A stretch of DNA of 64,000 nucleotides from Apilactobacillus kunkeei DSM 12361 = ATCC 700308 (GCF_001281265.1 NZ_JXDB01000007.1:62001-126000), one strand, 5' to 3'. Shown: positions 1 to 10,140, counted from the stretch's first letter. Program-made: numbers and translations. Notes: generated from the sequence alone by a model not told the origin.

Positions 1-330
1 GATATTGAAGGCGACGAAAATGCTGAAGACCAAAAGGTTGTTTACTTTAAGGACATTACTGTCGAAAAAGAAAGTAGAATTGTAAAACGTGGAGACGATA
101 TTATCGACTTGACTAAGCGTGAATACGAATTACTACTTACTTTAATGGAAAATGTAAACGTTGTATTAGCCAGAGATGTTCTTTTAACTAAGGTTTGGGG
201 ATACGATTCAAGTGCTGAAACAAACGTTGTTGATGTTTACATCCGTTACCTAAGAAACAAAATTGATAGACCTGATCAAAAGAGCTACATCCAAACTGTT
301 AGAGGAACCGGTTACGTGATGAGATCATGA
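1..330 (+). CDS. OmpR-family response regulator, C-terminal part (5' end outside window)
   Basis: The open frame runs in from the left edge and encodes a winged-helix OmpR/PhoB-type DNA-binding domain, seen in [37 protein letters not shown] and the closing [10 protein letters not shown]. The receiver domain lies outside the window. The stop codon overlaps the start of the histidine kinase gene by 4 bases, so the two form a translationally coupled two-component pair. Given the ArlS-like kinase it is probably ArlR-like. The family assignment is firm and the exact name is inferred. Confidence 0.93.
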   Translation, partial: DIEGDENAEDQKVVYFKDITVEKESRIVKRGDDIIDLTKREYELLLTLMENVNVVLARDVLLTKVWGYDSSAETNVVDVYIRYLRNKIDRPDQKSYIQTVRGTGYVMRS

Positions 331-1883
331 TTTCCAACCATGATGATAAAGTTTCAAAGACAGTAAGCAGCAATCGAAGATGGTTTTCTCTTAAATGGAA
401 ATGGTCAATTGGATCAGCAATTATAATTTTTGTAATTCTATCAATTTTTTCTTTTTTGATTTACAACCGTTTTTCTGATGTCTTATTACACCAGGAGAAC
501 TCACGTACTATTGAATCGGATGTAACGATATCAAATCGATTAAGAACGATTAATCGATCATTGGATGAAAAGACAGTTAGTTCTGCTTTAAATCCAAATA
601 GTGGTTTTAGGGACGGCAACCCTAATAATGAAATGTCGACAGACGTTTATTCTGATTCTATTTATACTAACTTATTTAGTAAGGATATCGTGGTTAGTGT
701 ATACAATAAGAATTCAGACCAAATCTTCTCATCGAAGAAGTCGCCAAAAAAGATTTACAATTTCAAACCGGTAGATAGCCGTAAAACGGTTATTACCAAG
801 AACTCAGGTAAGACAATCTTAGTTTTAGATTCACCGATTTATTCTGCCAAGACGCATGAATTAATTGGTTATCTAAGAGTAGTTGATTCAATGTCTGACT
901 ACAATTTGTACATTAACAAATTAGCCGGAATTTTATTTGTAATTTTAATTATTGGTATCTTCTTCTCTGCTGCATTGTCGTACTTTCTATCATCATACAT
1001 GCTTCGTCCAATCAAGATTATCTCTAACACCATTCATAGTGTTAAAGAATCTCCGGAAACGGACAGTCGTGTGCCTAAGTTGACTCAAAATGACGAGTTG
1101 ACTGACTTAGGGGACTTGTTCAATGATATGATTGATACAATGCAAAGATACATTGATCAACAACAACAATTCGTTGAAGATGTTTCCCATGAATTAAGAA
1201 CTCCGGTAGCTGTAATTCAGGGACACTTAGACATGCTTTCTCGTTGGGGAAAGGATGACCCTGAAGTCCTAGATGAATCAATTAAATCTTCAATCTACGA
1301 AATTAATCGTATGAAGAGTTTAGTTCAAGAAATGTTAGACCTTTCTCGTGCTGAACAAGTTGAAATCAACTATGGAAACAAGACAACGGATGTTCAAGAT
1401 GTTGTTCATCAACAATACAATGATTTCCAAATGATTCACCCTGATTACAAGTTCATCTTAGATGATGATATTGGGGAAGAAACAATCATTCAAATTTACC
1501 GTAATCACTTGGAACAAATCTTGATTATCTTGTTAGACAATGCTGTTAAGTATTCTAAACAAAGAAAGGAAATTCATATTTCGCTTTCTCGTAAGTATCG
1601 TTATGTTGATATTGCGGTTCAAGATTTTGGTGAAGGATTAAGCCAAGAAAGCATCGATAAAATCTTTAACAGATTCTACCGTGTTGATAAGGCTAGAAGC
1701 CGTAACCAAGGTGGTAATGGTTTAGGACTTTCAATCGCTAAGCGTTTGGTAGAGGCCTATAACGGTAAAATAAATGTTGAAAGTTCATCGGGATATGGAT
1801 CAATCTTTACAATTTCATTCCCAATCCTTTCAAAGGATAAGATTGAACATTTGAAACAACTAGATATGAATACTAAGCAATAA
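327..1883 (+). CDS. arlS: ArlS-like sensor histidine kinase
   Basis: A 518-aa membrane sensor kinase. TM1 lies near residues 27-47, followed by an extracytoplasmic sensor region of about 150 residues, TM2 near 199-222 and a HAMP linker. The DHp H-box reads [11 protein letters not shown] with the phospho-acceptor at His288. The HATPase_c domain has the N-box [10 protein letters not shown]1 DFGEGL and G2 [12 protein letters not shown]. The stretch [15 protein letters not shown] after the H-box resembles the ArlS/YkoH group. The ATG overlaps the regulator's stop codon. ArlS is an inference from these motifs and the signal sensed is unknown. A terminator follows. Confidence 0.88.
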   Translation: MISNHDDKVSKTVSSNRRWFSLKWKWSIGSAIIIFVILSIFSFLIYNRFSDVLLHQENSRTIESDVTISNRLRTINRSLDEKTVSSALNPNSGFRDGNPNNEMSTDVYSDSIYTNLFSKDIVVSVYNKNSDQIFSSKKSPKKIYNFKPVDSRKTVITKNSGKTILVLDSPIYSAKTHELIGYLRVVDSMSDYNLYINKLAGILFVILIIGIFFSAALSYFLSSYMLRPIKIISNTIHSVKESPETDSRVPKLTQNDELTDLGDLFNDMIDTMQRYIDQQQQFVEDVSHELRTPVAVIQGHLDMLSRWGKDDPEVLDESIKSSIYEINRMKSLVQEMLDLSRAEQVEINYGNKTTDVQDVVHQQYNDFQMIHPDYKFILDDDIGEETIIQIYRNHLEQILIILLDNAVKYSKQRKEIHISLSRKYRYVDIAVQDFGEGLSQESIDKIFNRFYRVDKARSRNQGGNGLGLSIAKRLVEAYNGKINVESSSGYGSIFTISFPILSKDKIEHLKQLDMNTKQ

Positions 1884-1887
1884 GCGC

Positions 1888-1921
1888 AAAAAAAGCACCG
1901 CAATTAAGCAGTGCTTTTTTT
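1888..1921. terminator. Bidirectional intrinsic terminator between arlS and plsY
   Basis: AAAAAAGCAC and GTGCTTTTTT form an A/T-flanked stem with an interrupted upper part. It has a T-tract on either strand and lies between convergent genes. Confidence 0.8.
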
Positions 1922-1925
1922 GTGT

Positions 1926-2537
1926 TTATTTATTGTTTTGATGTTTGTATACCAAACCAAATGGAACTAAGTTTTCATTACCTTCTTTAATACGTTGAAT
2001 GTTACTTCTGTGCTTAATGAAAATAAAGATTGTTAGAATAATACCAATAATTCCAAGTACGTAATCATGATCCAATAAAATCAAGATTGTGATTAATGGA
2101 AATGAAATCATACTTGCTACACTAACCATACTAGTTAGGTAAGTGAATGAAAATTCAAAAATAAAAGCACATAAGAATAAGATTGGATGAATTGCTAGTA
2201 ACATTCCGGCACTAGTAGCAACGGCTTTACCACCCTTAAACTTAGCAAAGATTGATAATGTATGTCCCAATACAGCGAATAAACCAAATACGATTGGTGA
2301 TACGTTAGAGATATGGAAGAATGTTGGTAGCAATGTTGCAATGGTACCCTTTAGAATATCTAAAACCATAACGACAGCACCGGCAGTCTTACCAAGTTCT
2401 CTAAATGTATTGGTGGTTCCCATATTTCCAGAACCTAACTTGGTAATATCTTTATTGAAAAAGACCTTACCAATCCAGATTCCATTAGGAATTGCCCCTA
2501 ACAAGTAGGCTACAATTAATAAAATTGTGATTTTCAA
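1926..2537 (-). CDS. plsY: Acyl-phosphate:glycerol-3-phosphate acyltransferase PlsY
   Basis: A 203-aa integral membrane enzyme that transfers the acyl group from acyl-phosphate to glycerol-3-phosphate, the first step of phospholipid synthesis. Family motifs are GAIPNGIWIG near residue 15, GSGNMGTTNTFRELG near 37-50 and FAKFKGGKAVAT near 98-108, within about five hydrophobic helices. The start is TTG, eight bases after GGAGG. The partner enzyme PlsX is encoded at the far right of the window. The gene is convergent with arlS and divergent from parE. Confidence 0.96.
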   Translation of the reverse strand: MKITILLIVAYLLGAIPNGIWIGKVFFNKDITKLGSGNMGTTNTFRELGKTAGAVVMVLDILKGTIATLLPTFFHISNVSPIVFGLFAVLGHTLSIFAKFKGGKAVATSAGMLLAIHPILFLCAFIFEFSFTYLTSMVSVASMISFPLITILILLDHDYVLGIIGIILTIFIFIKHRSNIQRIKEGNENLVPFGLVYKHQNNK

Positions 2538-2689
2538 AAATGGTTCCTCCCAAAAATTAACTATCTATTAATTTTACCATTTTTAAGCATTATGACAACA
2601 TTTTCTCTATACAGGACGCTTAATATTCCCTTTTAAAAGCGTTTTAAATAAGGTAATATATTATATTGTATGAAAGGGAGTGCGTTACG

Positions 2690-4660
2690 ATGGCTAAGAA
2701 GTCAGAAAATTATAATGATGACTCCATCCAGGTCCTAAAGGGTCTGGAGGCAGTTAGAAAGCGCCCTGGTATGTATATCGGTTCTACTGATAGCAAGGGT
2801 CTTCATCATTTGGTATACGAAATTGTAGATAATGCAGTCGATGAAGCATTAGCAGGATATGGTGACGAAATTGACGTTACTATCCATAACGATAATAGTA
2901 TAACTGTGGTGGACCACGGACGTGGGATGCCAGTGGGAATGCATTCATCAGGTAAGCCAACTCCCGAAGTTATCTTAACCGTGCTACATGCCGGTGGTAA
3001 GTTTACTGAAAACGGTGGATACAAGACTTCAGGGGGACTACACGGGGTTGGATCAAGTGTTGTTAATGCACTTTCAACTCACTTAAGTGTGACAATCGTA
3101 AGAGATGGCTACAAATATGAAGAGGATTTTGAAAATGGTGGTCAACCAATTGGAACTTTGAAAAAAATTGGTAAGACAAGTGAACACAGTGGAACAACTG
3201 TAACATTTAAACCAGACTCATCAATCTTTACTACCACAATTTATAACTATGAAATACTAAAACAACGTTTAAGAGAATCTGCCTTCTTGTTAAACGGAAT
3301 TAAAATTACTTTAACTGACGAACGTGAAGGTCAAGAACGAAGCGATGAATTCTACTTTAAAGATGGAATCAAGGAATTCGTTCAATATTTAAACGAAGAC
3401 AAACACACATTGGGTAATATTATGTACTTTGACGGATCAAAAGATGGTGTTGAAGTAGAAGTTGCCGCACAATACAACGATGGTTATACAGAAAATACAT
3501 TATCATTCGTTAATAATGTGCGTACCAAAGATGGTGGTACTCATGAATCAGGATTTAGAAGTGCCTGGACTAAATCGTTCAACGACTTTGCTAGAAGAGT
3601 AAAGTTGCTTAAAGATAAAGAAAAGAACCTAGATGGTAGCGATGTTCGTGAAGGACTATCAGCAATCATATCTATTAAGGTGCCCGAAGAAATGCTTCAA
3701 TTCGAAGGACAAACCAAGGAAAAGCTAGGAAGCCCAGAAGTGCGTTCTATCGTCGATAACATTGTTTCCGAACAATTGGGTTACTACCTAATGGAAAACG
3801 GTGAATTCGCCCATGAATTGGTTCACAAGTCCCTTCGTGCCCGTAAGGCCAGAGAAGCTGCGCGTAAGGCCAGAGATGAAAGTAGAAATGGTAAGAAGAA
3901 ACACAAGAAGGAACGTTTACTATCAGGTAAGTTAACACCAGCTCAATCTAAGGATGTTTCTAAGAATGAATTGTTTCTAGTCGAAGGGGACTCTGCCGGA
4001 GGTTCTGCTAAGCAAGGCCGTGACAGAAAACATCAAGCTATCTTGCCACTTAGAGGTAAGGTTTTAAATACCGAGAGAGCTAAGCTAGACGATATTCTTA
4101 AGAACGAAGAAATTAGTACCATGATTTACACAATTGGTGCCGGAGTAGGTCCAGAATTCAACATTTCTGATGCCAACTACGACAAGATTATCATCATGAC
4201 CGATGCCGATGATGATGGTGCTCATATTCAAATTCTACTATTAACATTCTTCTACAAATACATGCGTCCAATGGTTGAACAAGGTCGTGTCTACATTGCA
4301 CTACCACCGCTATACAAGATTCAACAAAAGGCCGGTAAGAAGAATCATGTTGATTACGCATGGACCAATGATGAATTAACTGACAAGTTAAAGGAATTCG
4401 GTCAACATCCAGCCTTACAAAGATTTAAGGGTCTAGGTGAAATGAATGCTGATCAATTATGGGAAACTACTATGGATCCTGAAAACAGAACATTAATTCA
4501 AGTTCAAATCGACGATGCTGCATTAGCCGAAAAACGTGTTACTACATTAATGGGTGACAAGGTTGAACCAAGACGTGAATGGATTGAAGAAAACGTTAAG
4601 TTCACACTTGAAGAAGATGGCAGTATTTTAGATACCACCAAAGAAACAGAAAACGAGTAG
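2690..4660 (+). CDS. parE: DNA topoisomerase IV subunit B
   Basis: A 656-aa ATPase subunit of topoisomerase IV, which decatenates chromosomes. The GHKL ATPase has DNAVDEALAG (residues 47-56), DHGRGMP (75-81) and GLHGVG (116-121). A TOPRIM domain follows with EGDSAGG near 431 and TDADDDGAH near 503. The ATG is chosen because AAAGGGAG lies nine bases upstream; an upstream in-frame TTG lies before that Shine-Dalgarno sequence. parC follows after 15 bases. ParE is preferred over GyrB because of the partner's sequence and the plsY-parE-parC order common in Firmicutes. Confidence 0.96.
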   Translation: MAKKSENYNDDSIQVLKGLEAVRKRPGMYIGSTDSKGLHHLVYEIVDNAVDEALAGYGDEIDVTIHNDNSITVVDHGRGMPVGMHSSGKPTPEVILTVLHAGGKFTENGGYKTSGGLHGVGSSVVNALSTHLSVTIVRDGYKYEEDFENGGQPIGTLKKIGKTSEHSGTTVTFKPDSSIFTTTIYNYEILKQRLRESAFLLNGIKITLTDEREGQERSDEFYFKDGIKEFVQYLNEDKHTLGNIMYFDGSKDGVEVEVAAQYNDGYTENTLSFVNNVRTKDGGTHESGFRSAWTKSFNDFARRVKLLKDKEKNLDGSDVREGLSAIISIKVPEEMLQFEGQTKEKLGSPEVRSIVDNIVSEQLGYYLMENGEFAHELVHKSLRARKAREAARKARDESRNGKKKHKKERLLSGKLTPAQSKDVSKNELFLVEGDSAGGSAKQGRDRKHQAILPLRGKVLNTERAKLDDILKNEEISTMIYTIGAGVGPEFNISDANYDKIIIMTDADDDGAHIQILLLTFFYKYMRPMVEQGRVYIALPPLYKIQQKAGKKNHVDYAWTNDELTDKLKEFGQHPALQRFKGLGEMNADQLWETTMDPENRTLIQVQIDDAALAEKRVTTLMGDKVEPRREWIEENVKFTLEEDGSILDTTKETENE

Positions 4661-4675
4661 ATAGGAGGAACTATA

Positions 4676-7141
4676 GTGGTTAATCATTCAGTTATTGAAA
4701 AACTAACGCTTGAACAAATCATGAGTGAAAGATTTAGTAGATACTCTAAGTCAATCATTCAAGAAAGAGCGTTACCAGACGTTCGTGACGGATTAAAACC
4801 GGTTCAACGTCGTATTCTATACGCCATGAATAAAGACGGAAATACTTATGACAAGGGATTTAGAAAGTCAGCTAAGTCCGTTGGTAATGTTATGGGTAAC
4901 TTCCATCCCCATGGTGATAGTTCAATCTATGAAGCATTAGTACGTATGAGTCAAGAATGGAAAATCAGAGAACCATTAATCGAAATGCACGGTAACAATG
5001 GTTCAATGGATGGAGATCCAGCTGCAGCTATGCGTTATACAGAAGCACGTCTAAGCAAGATTGCTTCTGAAATGCTAAGAGATATTGATAAGGATACTGT
5101 TGATTGGGTGCCTAACTTTGATGACACCGAAAATGAACCAACGGTATTACCATCTCGTTTCCCTAATCTATTAGTTAATGGTGCAACCGGAATCTCATCG
5201 GGTTACGCAACCGAAATTCCTCCTCACAACCTATCTGAAGTATTAGATGCTTTGATTTACCTACAAAAGCATTCAGATGCTACTTTGGATGACTTAATGC
5301 AATTCATTAAGGGACCTGACTTCCCAACAGGTGGAATTGTACAAGGTCTAGACGGCATTAAGAAGGCTTATGAAACTGGTCGTGGTAAGATTATCATTCG
5401 TTCTAAGACAGATGTTGAAGAACTACGCGGTAACAAGACACTTATTCGTGTAAGTGAATTACCATACGAAGTTAATAAGCTACAACTAGTTAAGCAAATC
5501 GATGAAATCAGAATTAACAAGAAGATTGATGGAATTGCTGAAGTTAGGGATGAAAGTGATAGAAACGGTCTATCAATTGCCATTGAATTAAAACGTGATG
5601 TTGATGCTACCGGTATTCTTAACTACCTATTTAAGAACACTGATCTACAAATCAATTATCACTTTAACGTCGTTGCAATTAATAAGATGAGACCAGAACG
5701 TCTATCATTAAAGGAAATCTTAGAATCATACCTAGATTACCAACGCTTGATTGTTGCTAAACGTACTAAGTACGACTTAGACAAGGCAATGGCAAGACAA
5801 CACATTGTAGATGGTTTAATCAAGGCCTTATCAATTTTAGACCAAGTTATTAAGACCATTCGTGCAAGTGACAACAGAAAAGATGCATGTAATAACTTAA
5901 TCACTGAATTCGACTTCTCTGAAAAACAAGCGGATGCCATTGTTAAGTTACAACTATACCGTTTAACTAATACCGATGTGGTTGAACTACAAGCTGAAAA
6001 AGATAAGTTAAGTGCAGACATTCTAGAATACAATACCATCCTAAATGATAAGAACGAACTAAATAAGGTATTAACCAAAGAGTTCAAAGACATTAAGAAG
6101 GCCTATGGTAGCGATCGTCTTACTAAGATTGAAGCAGAAGTTGAAGAACTTAAGATTAGTAAGACTATCACAGTGCCGGAAGAAGACGTTGTTGTACTAG
6201 TCAGTCATGATGGATACCTAAAACGTAGTAGTGTTCGTTCATACAAAGCTTCAGAAGTTGAAGAAAATGGTCTAAAGGAAGATGATTATCCAATCTTCTT
6301 AGAACAAATGACTACACTACAACACTTATTCATGTTTACTAATAAAGGTAATCTAATTTATCGTCCAGTTCATGAAATTACAGATGCTCGTTGGAAAGAA
6401 ACCGGTGAACATATTTCTCAAACTATCGGTCTAGCCGATGACGAAAAAATCATGAAGGTCATGTCATTCAAGACATTGAAAGAAACTGGTAAGTTTGTAA
6501 TCTCTACTAGTGACGGATATATCAAACAAACTGAGTTTGATAAGTTAACTCCCGGTAGAAACTACCGTTCAAGACCAGCTGTATTTGAAAAACTAAAAGA
6601 TGATAGTGCAAATGTAGTTAATGTTGATTACCTAGCAGATGCAAATGCTAATCCCAATGTCTTTATTGCATCTAATGTTGGACTAGCTACTTGTTTTGAA
6701 CTAGATGAAGTATCATATTCTGGTGCAAGATCTACTGGTGTTCGTTCAATGGACATTAGGGATGAAGAACAAGTTGTTGATGTGCAACTAGTAGAACAAG
6801 ACGATAAGGTAGGGATGATTACCCAACGCGGATTCTACAAGAACATGAAGGTAGATGAAGTACCTCTTGCTAGTCGTGCAAGAAGAGGGGTTCAAGTTCT
6901 AAAATCATTGAAGAAAAACCCACATGAATTGGTTGACTTTGTAAAACTAGAAAGGGCAACTGATAGCTTTAACCCAATTAGAGTATTTACTAGTAGACGC
7001 CGTGTCCATGATATTATGACAGGTGACCATCCAGTAAATGATCGTCAATCAAACGGTTCTGCTGTGATGGATGTCGATGCTGAAGGTACACCAACTAGCA
7101 TGACTGTATTACATCCTGAAGTAGTGGCAAATATTAAGTAA
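4676..7141 (+). CDS. parC: DNA topoisomerase IV subunit A
   Basis: An 821-aa breakage-reunion subunit. The catalytic tyrosine is Tyr121 in AAMRYTEARL. The quinolone-determining stretch HPHGDSSIYEA has Ser82 and Glu86, the residues usually seen in susceptible strains, so no resistance change is visible there. A coiled C-gate region and a C-terminal beta-pinwheel follow. The start is GTG at 4676, seven bases after AGGAGG. The gene is cotranscribed with parE. No strong terminator is visible downstream; the next 128 bp are very AT-rich and contain an 11-bp inverted repeat. Confidence 0.96.
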   Translation: MVNHSVIEKLTLEQIMSERFSRYSKSIIQERALPDVRDGLKPVQRRILYAMNKDGNTYDKGFRKSAKSVGNVMGNFHPHGDSSIYEALVRMSQEWKIREPLIEMHGNNGSMDGDPAAAMRYTEARLSKIASEMLRDIDKDTVDWVPNFDDTENEPTVLPSRFPNLLVNGATGISSGYATEIPPHNLSEVLDALIYLQKHSDATLDDLMQFIKGPDFPTGGIVQGLDGIKKAYETGRGKIIIRSKTDVEELRGNKTLIRVSELPYEVNKLQLVKQIDEIRINKKIDGIAEVRDESDRNGLSIAIELKRDVDATGILNYLFKNTDLQINYHFNVVAINKMRPERLSLKEILESYLDYQRLIVAKRTKYDLDKAMARQHIVDGLIKALSILDQVIKTIRASDNRKDACNNLITEFDFSEKQADAIVKLQLYRLTNTDVVELQAEKDKLSADILEYNTILNDKNELNKVLTKEFKDIKKAYGSDRLTKIEAEVEELKISKTITVPEEDVVVLVSHDGYLKRSSVRSYKASEVEENGLKEDDYPIFLEQMTTLQHLFMFTNKGNLIYRPVHEITDARWKETGEHISQTIGLADDEKIMKVMSFKTLKETGKFVISTSDGYIKQTEFDKLTPGRNYRSRPAVFEKLKDDSANVVNVDYLADANANPNVFIASNVGLATCFELDEVSYSGARSTGVRSMDIRDEEQVVDVQLVEQDDKVGMITQRGFYKNMKVDEVPLASRARRGVQVLKSLKKNPHELVDFVKLERATDSFNPIRVFTSRRRVHDIMTGDHPVNDRQSNGSAVMDVDAEGTPTSMTVLHPEVVANIK

Positions 7142-7170
7142 TATAACTCCAATAGAAATTTATTATTATT

Positions 7171-7198
7171 ATCATAAAATATATTGTTATTTTATGAT
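7171..7198. repeat. Perfect 11-bp inverted repeat in the lysR upstream region
   Basis: ATCATAAAATA is repeated inverted as TATTTTATGAT around a 6-nt loop. No T-run follows on the plus strand, so it is a poor terminator. It lies 72 bp upstream of a LysR-type gene and could be an operator or an RNA hairpin at the end of parC. The function is not known. Confidence 0.5.
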
Positions 7199-7269
7199 TA
7201 ATAGGTTATTATATTTTAATGAACTATTAATAGATAATAATATGTAATAAATGATATAGGGGTATAGGC

Positions 7270-8238
7270 ATGAAAAAAACTAAGCAAGAAAATATTTTCT
7301 CTTCTAAGACACTTTCATACTTTTTGCAATTAGCAGAAACTATGAATTACACTCAGGCTGCGCAAATTTTGGGAATTACGCAACCTGCATTAACTCAACA
7401 AATTAAAAAGCTAGAAAAGACAGTTGGCGCTCCATTGTTTTACTCAATTGGAAAAAAGCTAAAGTTATCATCTGCCGGTAACATTATGCTTAAGTCAACT
7501 AAGGATATTTATGAAATCTTAAACCAAACTGCTGATGAAATTGAACAATCAAACAGTGCATCAACTGGTGACATTAACATTGGTGTTCTATCATCAATCC
7601 AAGTTAAAGTTTTTGAAAAGTTCATTGCTCAACTTTACAAGAAGAATCCTGAACTAAAGGTTAACCTAAGAATGTTAACTCGTAAGGAAATTTGGGAAAG
7701 TTTGGAAAACAACCGTATTGATTTAGCAATCATGTACTTACCAGATTCATCAATTAAGAACTGGAAGCCATACGAAGCTCAAAAGATTATGAGCGATGAC
7801 TTAATGTACATTCACCACAACGAAAAATTATCTGGTAAGGATAAGATTAAGTTCAAGGACACATTAGATCGTCCTTGGGTTACTTACCCAGAAGATTACT
7901 TCTTAGATTCAATCTTAAAGACTGAATACAAAGATCAACTTCTAGATAATCCTAAGAGTGGCGCTTGCTTCTCAACTCCAGACCAAATTTTACGTTTTGC
8001 TGTTAATACTGGATTAAATACTGCTCTTCCAAGTTCATTTATGATTGACAAAGATGTCAAAACATTGGAAGATAATAATACATGGGTTGCCCGTTTGAAT
8101 CCAAATATCAATTTTGATTTAGCATTCGTTTACAGATCTAACAAGAAGATGATTCCTCGTGTTGGTTCATTCTTAGACGAATTCGATGCCTTCTTAGATG
8201 AAGAAGACTACCTATCAAGATTAAAGGACAACTACTAA
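7270..8238 (+). CDS. LysR-family transcriptional regulator
   Basis: A 322-aa regulator. The N-terminal winged HTH spans about residues 12-70 (MNYTQAAQILGITQPALTQQ, then KKLEKTVGAPLFYS). It is followed by a periplasmic-binding-protein-like effector domain starting near INIGVLSSIQ. The ATG is preceded by an AGGGG-type ribosome-binding site. No divergent target gene lies next to it, unlike many LysR regulators. The closest physical neighbour is ppaC, 21 bp downstream and possibly cotranscribed. The ligand and regulon cannot be read from the sequence. Confidence 0.9.
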   Translation: MKKTKQENIFSSKTLSYFLQLAETMNYTQAAQILGITQPALTQQIKKLEKTVGAPLFYSIGKKLKLSSAGNIMLKSTKDIYEILNQTADEIEQSNSASTGDINIGVLSSIQVKVFEKFIAQLYKKNPELKVNLRMLTRKEIWESLENNRIDLAIMYLPDSSIKNWKPYEAQKIMSDDLMYIHHNEKLSGKDKIKFKDTLDRPWVTYPEDYFLDSILKTEYKDQLLDNPKSGACFSTPDQILRFAVNTGLNTALPSSFMIDKDVKTLEDNNTWVARLNPNINFDLAFVYRSNKKMIPRVGSFLDEFDAFLDEEDYLSRLKDNY

Positions 8239-8259
8239 AAATACGAAGGAAGTTTTATT

Positions 8260-9186
8260 ATGGCTAAAGAATTAGTTTTCGGACACCAAAGTCCAGATAC
8301 TGATGCAATTTGTGCAGCTATCGAATATGCATATTTACAAAATAAACTAGGATACGACGTTGAAGCCGTTGCTCTAGGTACTCCAAACGAAGAAACTAAA
8401 TTTGTTTTAGATTACTTCGGTCAAGAAGCACCTCGTGTTATCACTGAAGCTTCATCAGAAGTAGACTCAGTTATGCTAGTAGATCATAATGAACCTCAAC
8501 AAAGTGTTTCAGATATTGATAAATTAACAGTTACTCACGTAGTTGATCACCACAGAATTGCAGATTTCAACACTGAAAAGCCTGTATTCTACCGTGCTGA
8601 ACCAGTTGGTTGTGTAAGTACTGTATTATTTGAAATGTTCAACGAAAAGAACGTTGAAATTCCTGAAAAATTAGCTGGTCTAATGCTTTCAGCAATCATT
8701 TCAGATACTTTATTACTAAAATCACCAACAACTACTGATGTTGATAAAAAGGCTGTTGCTGAATTAGCTAAGATTGCTAAGGTTGATGCTGAAGAATACG
8801 GTATCAAGATGCTAAAGGCTGGTACTAACGTTGATGCTAGATCTGACAAAGACCTAATCGACGGTGACGCTAAGTCATTCACTATGGGTGGCAAAGCAGT
8901 ACGTATCGACCAAATCAACACTGTTGATTTAAACGACGTATTAAAACGTAAAGAAGACTTATTAAAGGCAATGGAAGAAGAAGCTAAAGCAGAAGGCTAC
9001 GACTTGTTCTTAGTAATTGCTACCAACGTATTAGACAGTAATTCTGAAGCCATCGTTTACGGTGAACCCAAGGATGCTGTAGAAAAAGCATTTAACCAAA
9101 AAGTTTCAGAAGATACAATTGCACTTCCAGGTGTTGTATCAAGAAAGAAACAAGTTGTTCCTCAATTAACTGATGTTTTAGACTAA
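8260..9186 (+). CDS. ppaC: Manganese-dependent inorganic pyrophosphatase (DHH family II)
   Basis: A 308-aa cytosolic enzyme hydrolysing PPi to phosphate. The family II metal-binding motifs are [10 protein letters not shown] (8-17), VDHNE and VDHHR. The C-terminal DHHA2 domain ends with the substrate motif SRKKQ. The length matches the family (about 309 aa). The Shine-Dalgarno GAAGGAAG precedes the ATG. A terminator follows. Confidence 0.97.
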   Translation: MAKELVFGHQSPDTDAICAAIEYAYLQNKLGYDVEAVALGTPNEETKFVLDYFGQEAPRVITEASSEVDSVMLVDHNEPQQSVSDIDKLTVTHVVDHHRIADFNTEKPVFYRAEPVGCVSTVLFEMFNEKNVEIPEKLAGLMLSAIISDTLLLKSPTTTDVDKKAVAELAKIAKVDAEEYGIKMLKAGTNVDARSDKDLIDGDAKSFTMGGKAVRIDQINTVDLNDVLKRKEDLLKAMEEEAKAEGYDLFLVIATNVLDSNSEAIVYGEPKDAVEKAFNQKVSEDTIALPGVVSRKKQVVPQLTDVLD

Positions 9187-9201
9187 TACTAGGACGTATT
9201 T

Positions 9202-9236
9202 AAAGGACACATCCTAATGGGTGTGTTCTTTCTTTA
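9202..9236 (+). terminator. Intrinsic terminator after ppaC
   Basis: A 13-bp stem (9202-9214 with 9219-9231, two G-U pairs) with a 4-nt loop is followed by an interrupted T-rich tract. Confidence 0.7.
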
Positions 9237-9251
9237 TATAAAAAAATATCT

Positions 9252-9300
9252 GACAGCGTTGCTTCCGGAATACGGCTGTCTCAAATAAAAACAATAGGAG
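9252..9300 (+). promoter_or_regulatory. Structured leader of the pnuC-like gene, candidate translational riboswitch
   Basis: GACAGC (9252-9257) pairs with GCTGTC (9275-9280), enclosing a 17-nt loop that contains TTCCGGAA. The loop bases TTCC (9263-9266) can pair with GGAG (9297-9300), which is the ribosome-binding site of the next gene. This gives an H-type pseudoknot that would hide the Shine-Dalgarno sequence. Small pseudoknotted NAD+-II (pnuC motif) riboswitches are known upstream of pnuC in Lactobacillales. Assignment to that class is inference, as I could not compare it with a covariance model. Confidence 0.42.
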
Positions 9301-9309
9301 ATCTTCAAA

Positions 9310-10017
9310 ATGGTAAAGGTATTTAGAAATTTAGCTACTTCAAAGACAATGGATTTATTAGGAATCGCAATTATTTTCTTATCAGCGTTTCTTTCAGGTT
9401 ATTTATTCGAATCACTAAACGATGTGACTCATTGGGGCCATTGGGCAATCTTTGTTCCTTTCGGACTAATTAGTGCTTTTGACGCCTGCATGTCAATCAT
9501 GTCTACTAGGTTAGTCGGTCGTTTTAGTAACCTAGGTAACTGGATTGGTGTTCCTGAAATCATTCTTGGATGTGCAATTGATTACCTATTGGGAAACCAT
9601 GGGGCAATCCTAACTTATCCAATCAGTTTTATTATCCAAATTTGGGCAATTAGAACATGGACAAACTCTGATAAATTCAAGAAATCTGATTTTATGAATA
9701 CAAAAAAGGGACAAATTGTCTTTGTACTATTGTCATTATTATCACTAGCATTTAGTTTTGGTATTAATTACATTGGATACGGTAGTCTAAATTCATCTGA
9801 TTCCGTTTTATATGTATTAACTAGTTTTGTATTCGGAATTTCATTGATTGCAAATATCATGAATGCAATGAAGATATCTACACAATGGAAATTCTGGCTA
9901 TTATACGACTTTATTCAACTAGCTAAGGCAATTAGCCAATTCAACTTTGCAAACGTTGGTAAGTATATTTATTACATTCTAATGGCACTTGCTGGTAATG
10001 CATATTGGAAGGACTAA
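9310..10017 (+). CDS. pnuC: PnuC-family nicotinamide riboside transporter
   Basis: A 235-aa membrane protein with about seven hydrophobic segments. The C-terminal region (WKFWLLYDFIQL, then NVGKYIYYILMALAGN and YW) matches the W..W..D and terminal N..YW pattern of PnuC transporters, which take up nicotinamide riboside for NAD synthesis. The N-terminal half includes GNWIGVPEIILG. It is a single gene between a structured leader and the msr promoter region. The family is likely. The substrate is inferred, and a thiamine-type PnuT relative cannot be excluded. Confidence 0.78.
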   Translation: MVKVFRNLATSKTMDLLGIAIIFLSAFLSGYLFESLNDVTHWGHWAIFVPFGLISAFDACMSIMSTRLVGRFSNLGNWIGVPEIILGCAIDYLLGNHGAILTYPISFIIQIWAIRTWTNSDKFKKSDFMNTKKGQIVFVLLSLLSLAFSFGINYIGYGSLNSSDSVLYVLTSFVFGISLIANIMNAMKISTQWKFWLLYDFIQLAKAISQFNFANVGKYIYYILMALAGNAYWKD

Positions 10018-10055
10018 TTAATATATTTTTCTGTGCTAATAATTTGCATTATTTT

Positions 10056-10070
10056 TTATAATCGTTATCA
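10056..10070. promoter_or_regulatory. Candidate Fur/PerR-family box upstream of msrB-msrA
   Basis: TTATAATCGTTATCA fits the 7-1-7 PerR box TTATAATnATTATAA at 12 of 14 positions and the Fur box TGATAATnATTATCA at 12 of 14. A wider dyad, TATAAT-7-ATTATA, spans 10057-10075. A site before methionine sulfoxide reductases suggests peroxide or metal control. This is inference from the consensus only. Confidence 0.45.
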
Positions 10071-10140
10071 TTATAGTTATATCGTGTACGATATATCTCC
10101 ACCGGATATATCAGATCAAGCAAAAGGAGCTGTTACGATT

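Noticed and set aside
4890-5050. Possible quinolone resistance change in ParC
   Set aside because: Ser82 and Glu86 are the residues expected in susceptible strains.
5737-6093. 118-codon minus-strand frame inside parC
   Set aside because: Shadow of the parC reading frame; no ribosome-binding site and Ser/Leu-rich composition.
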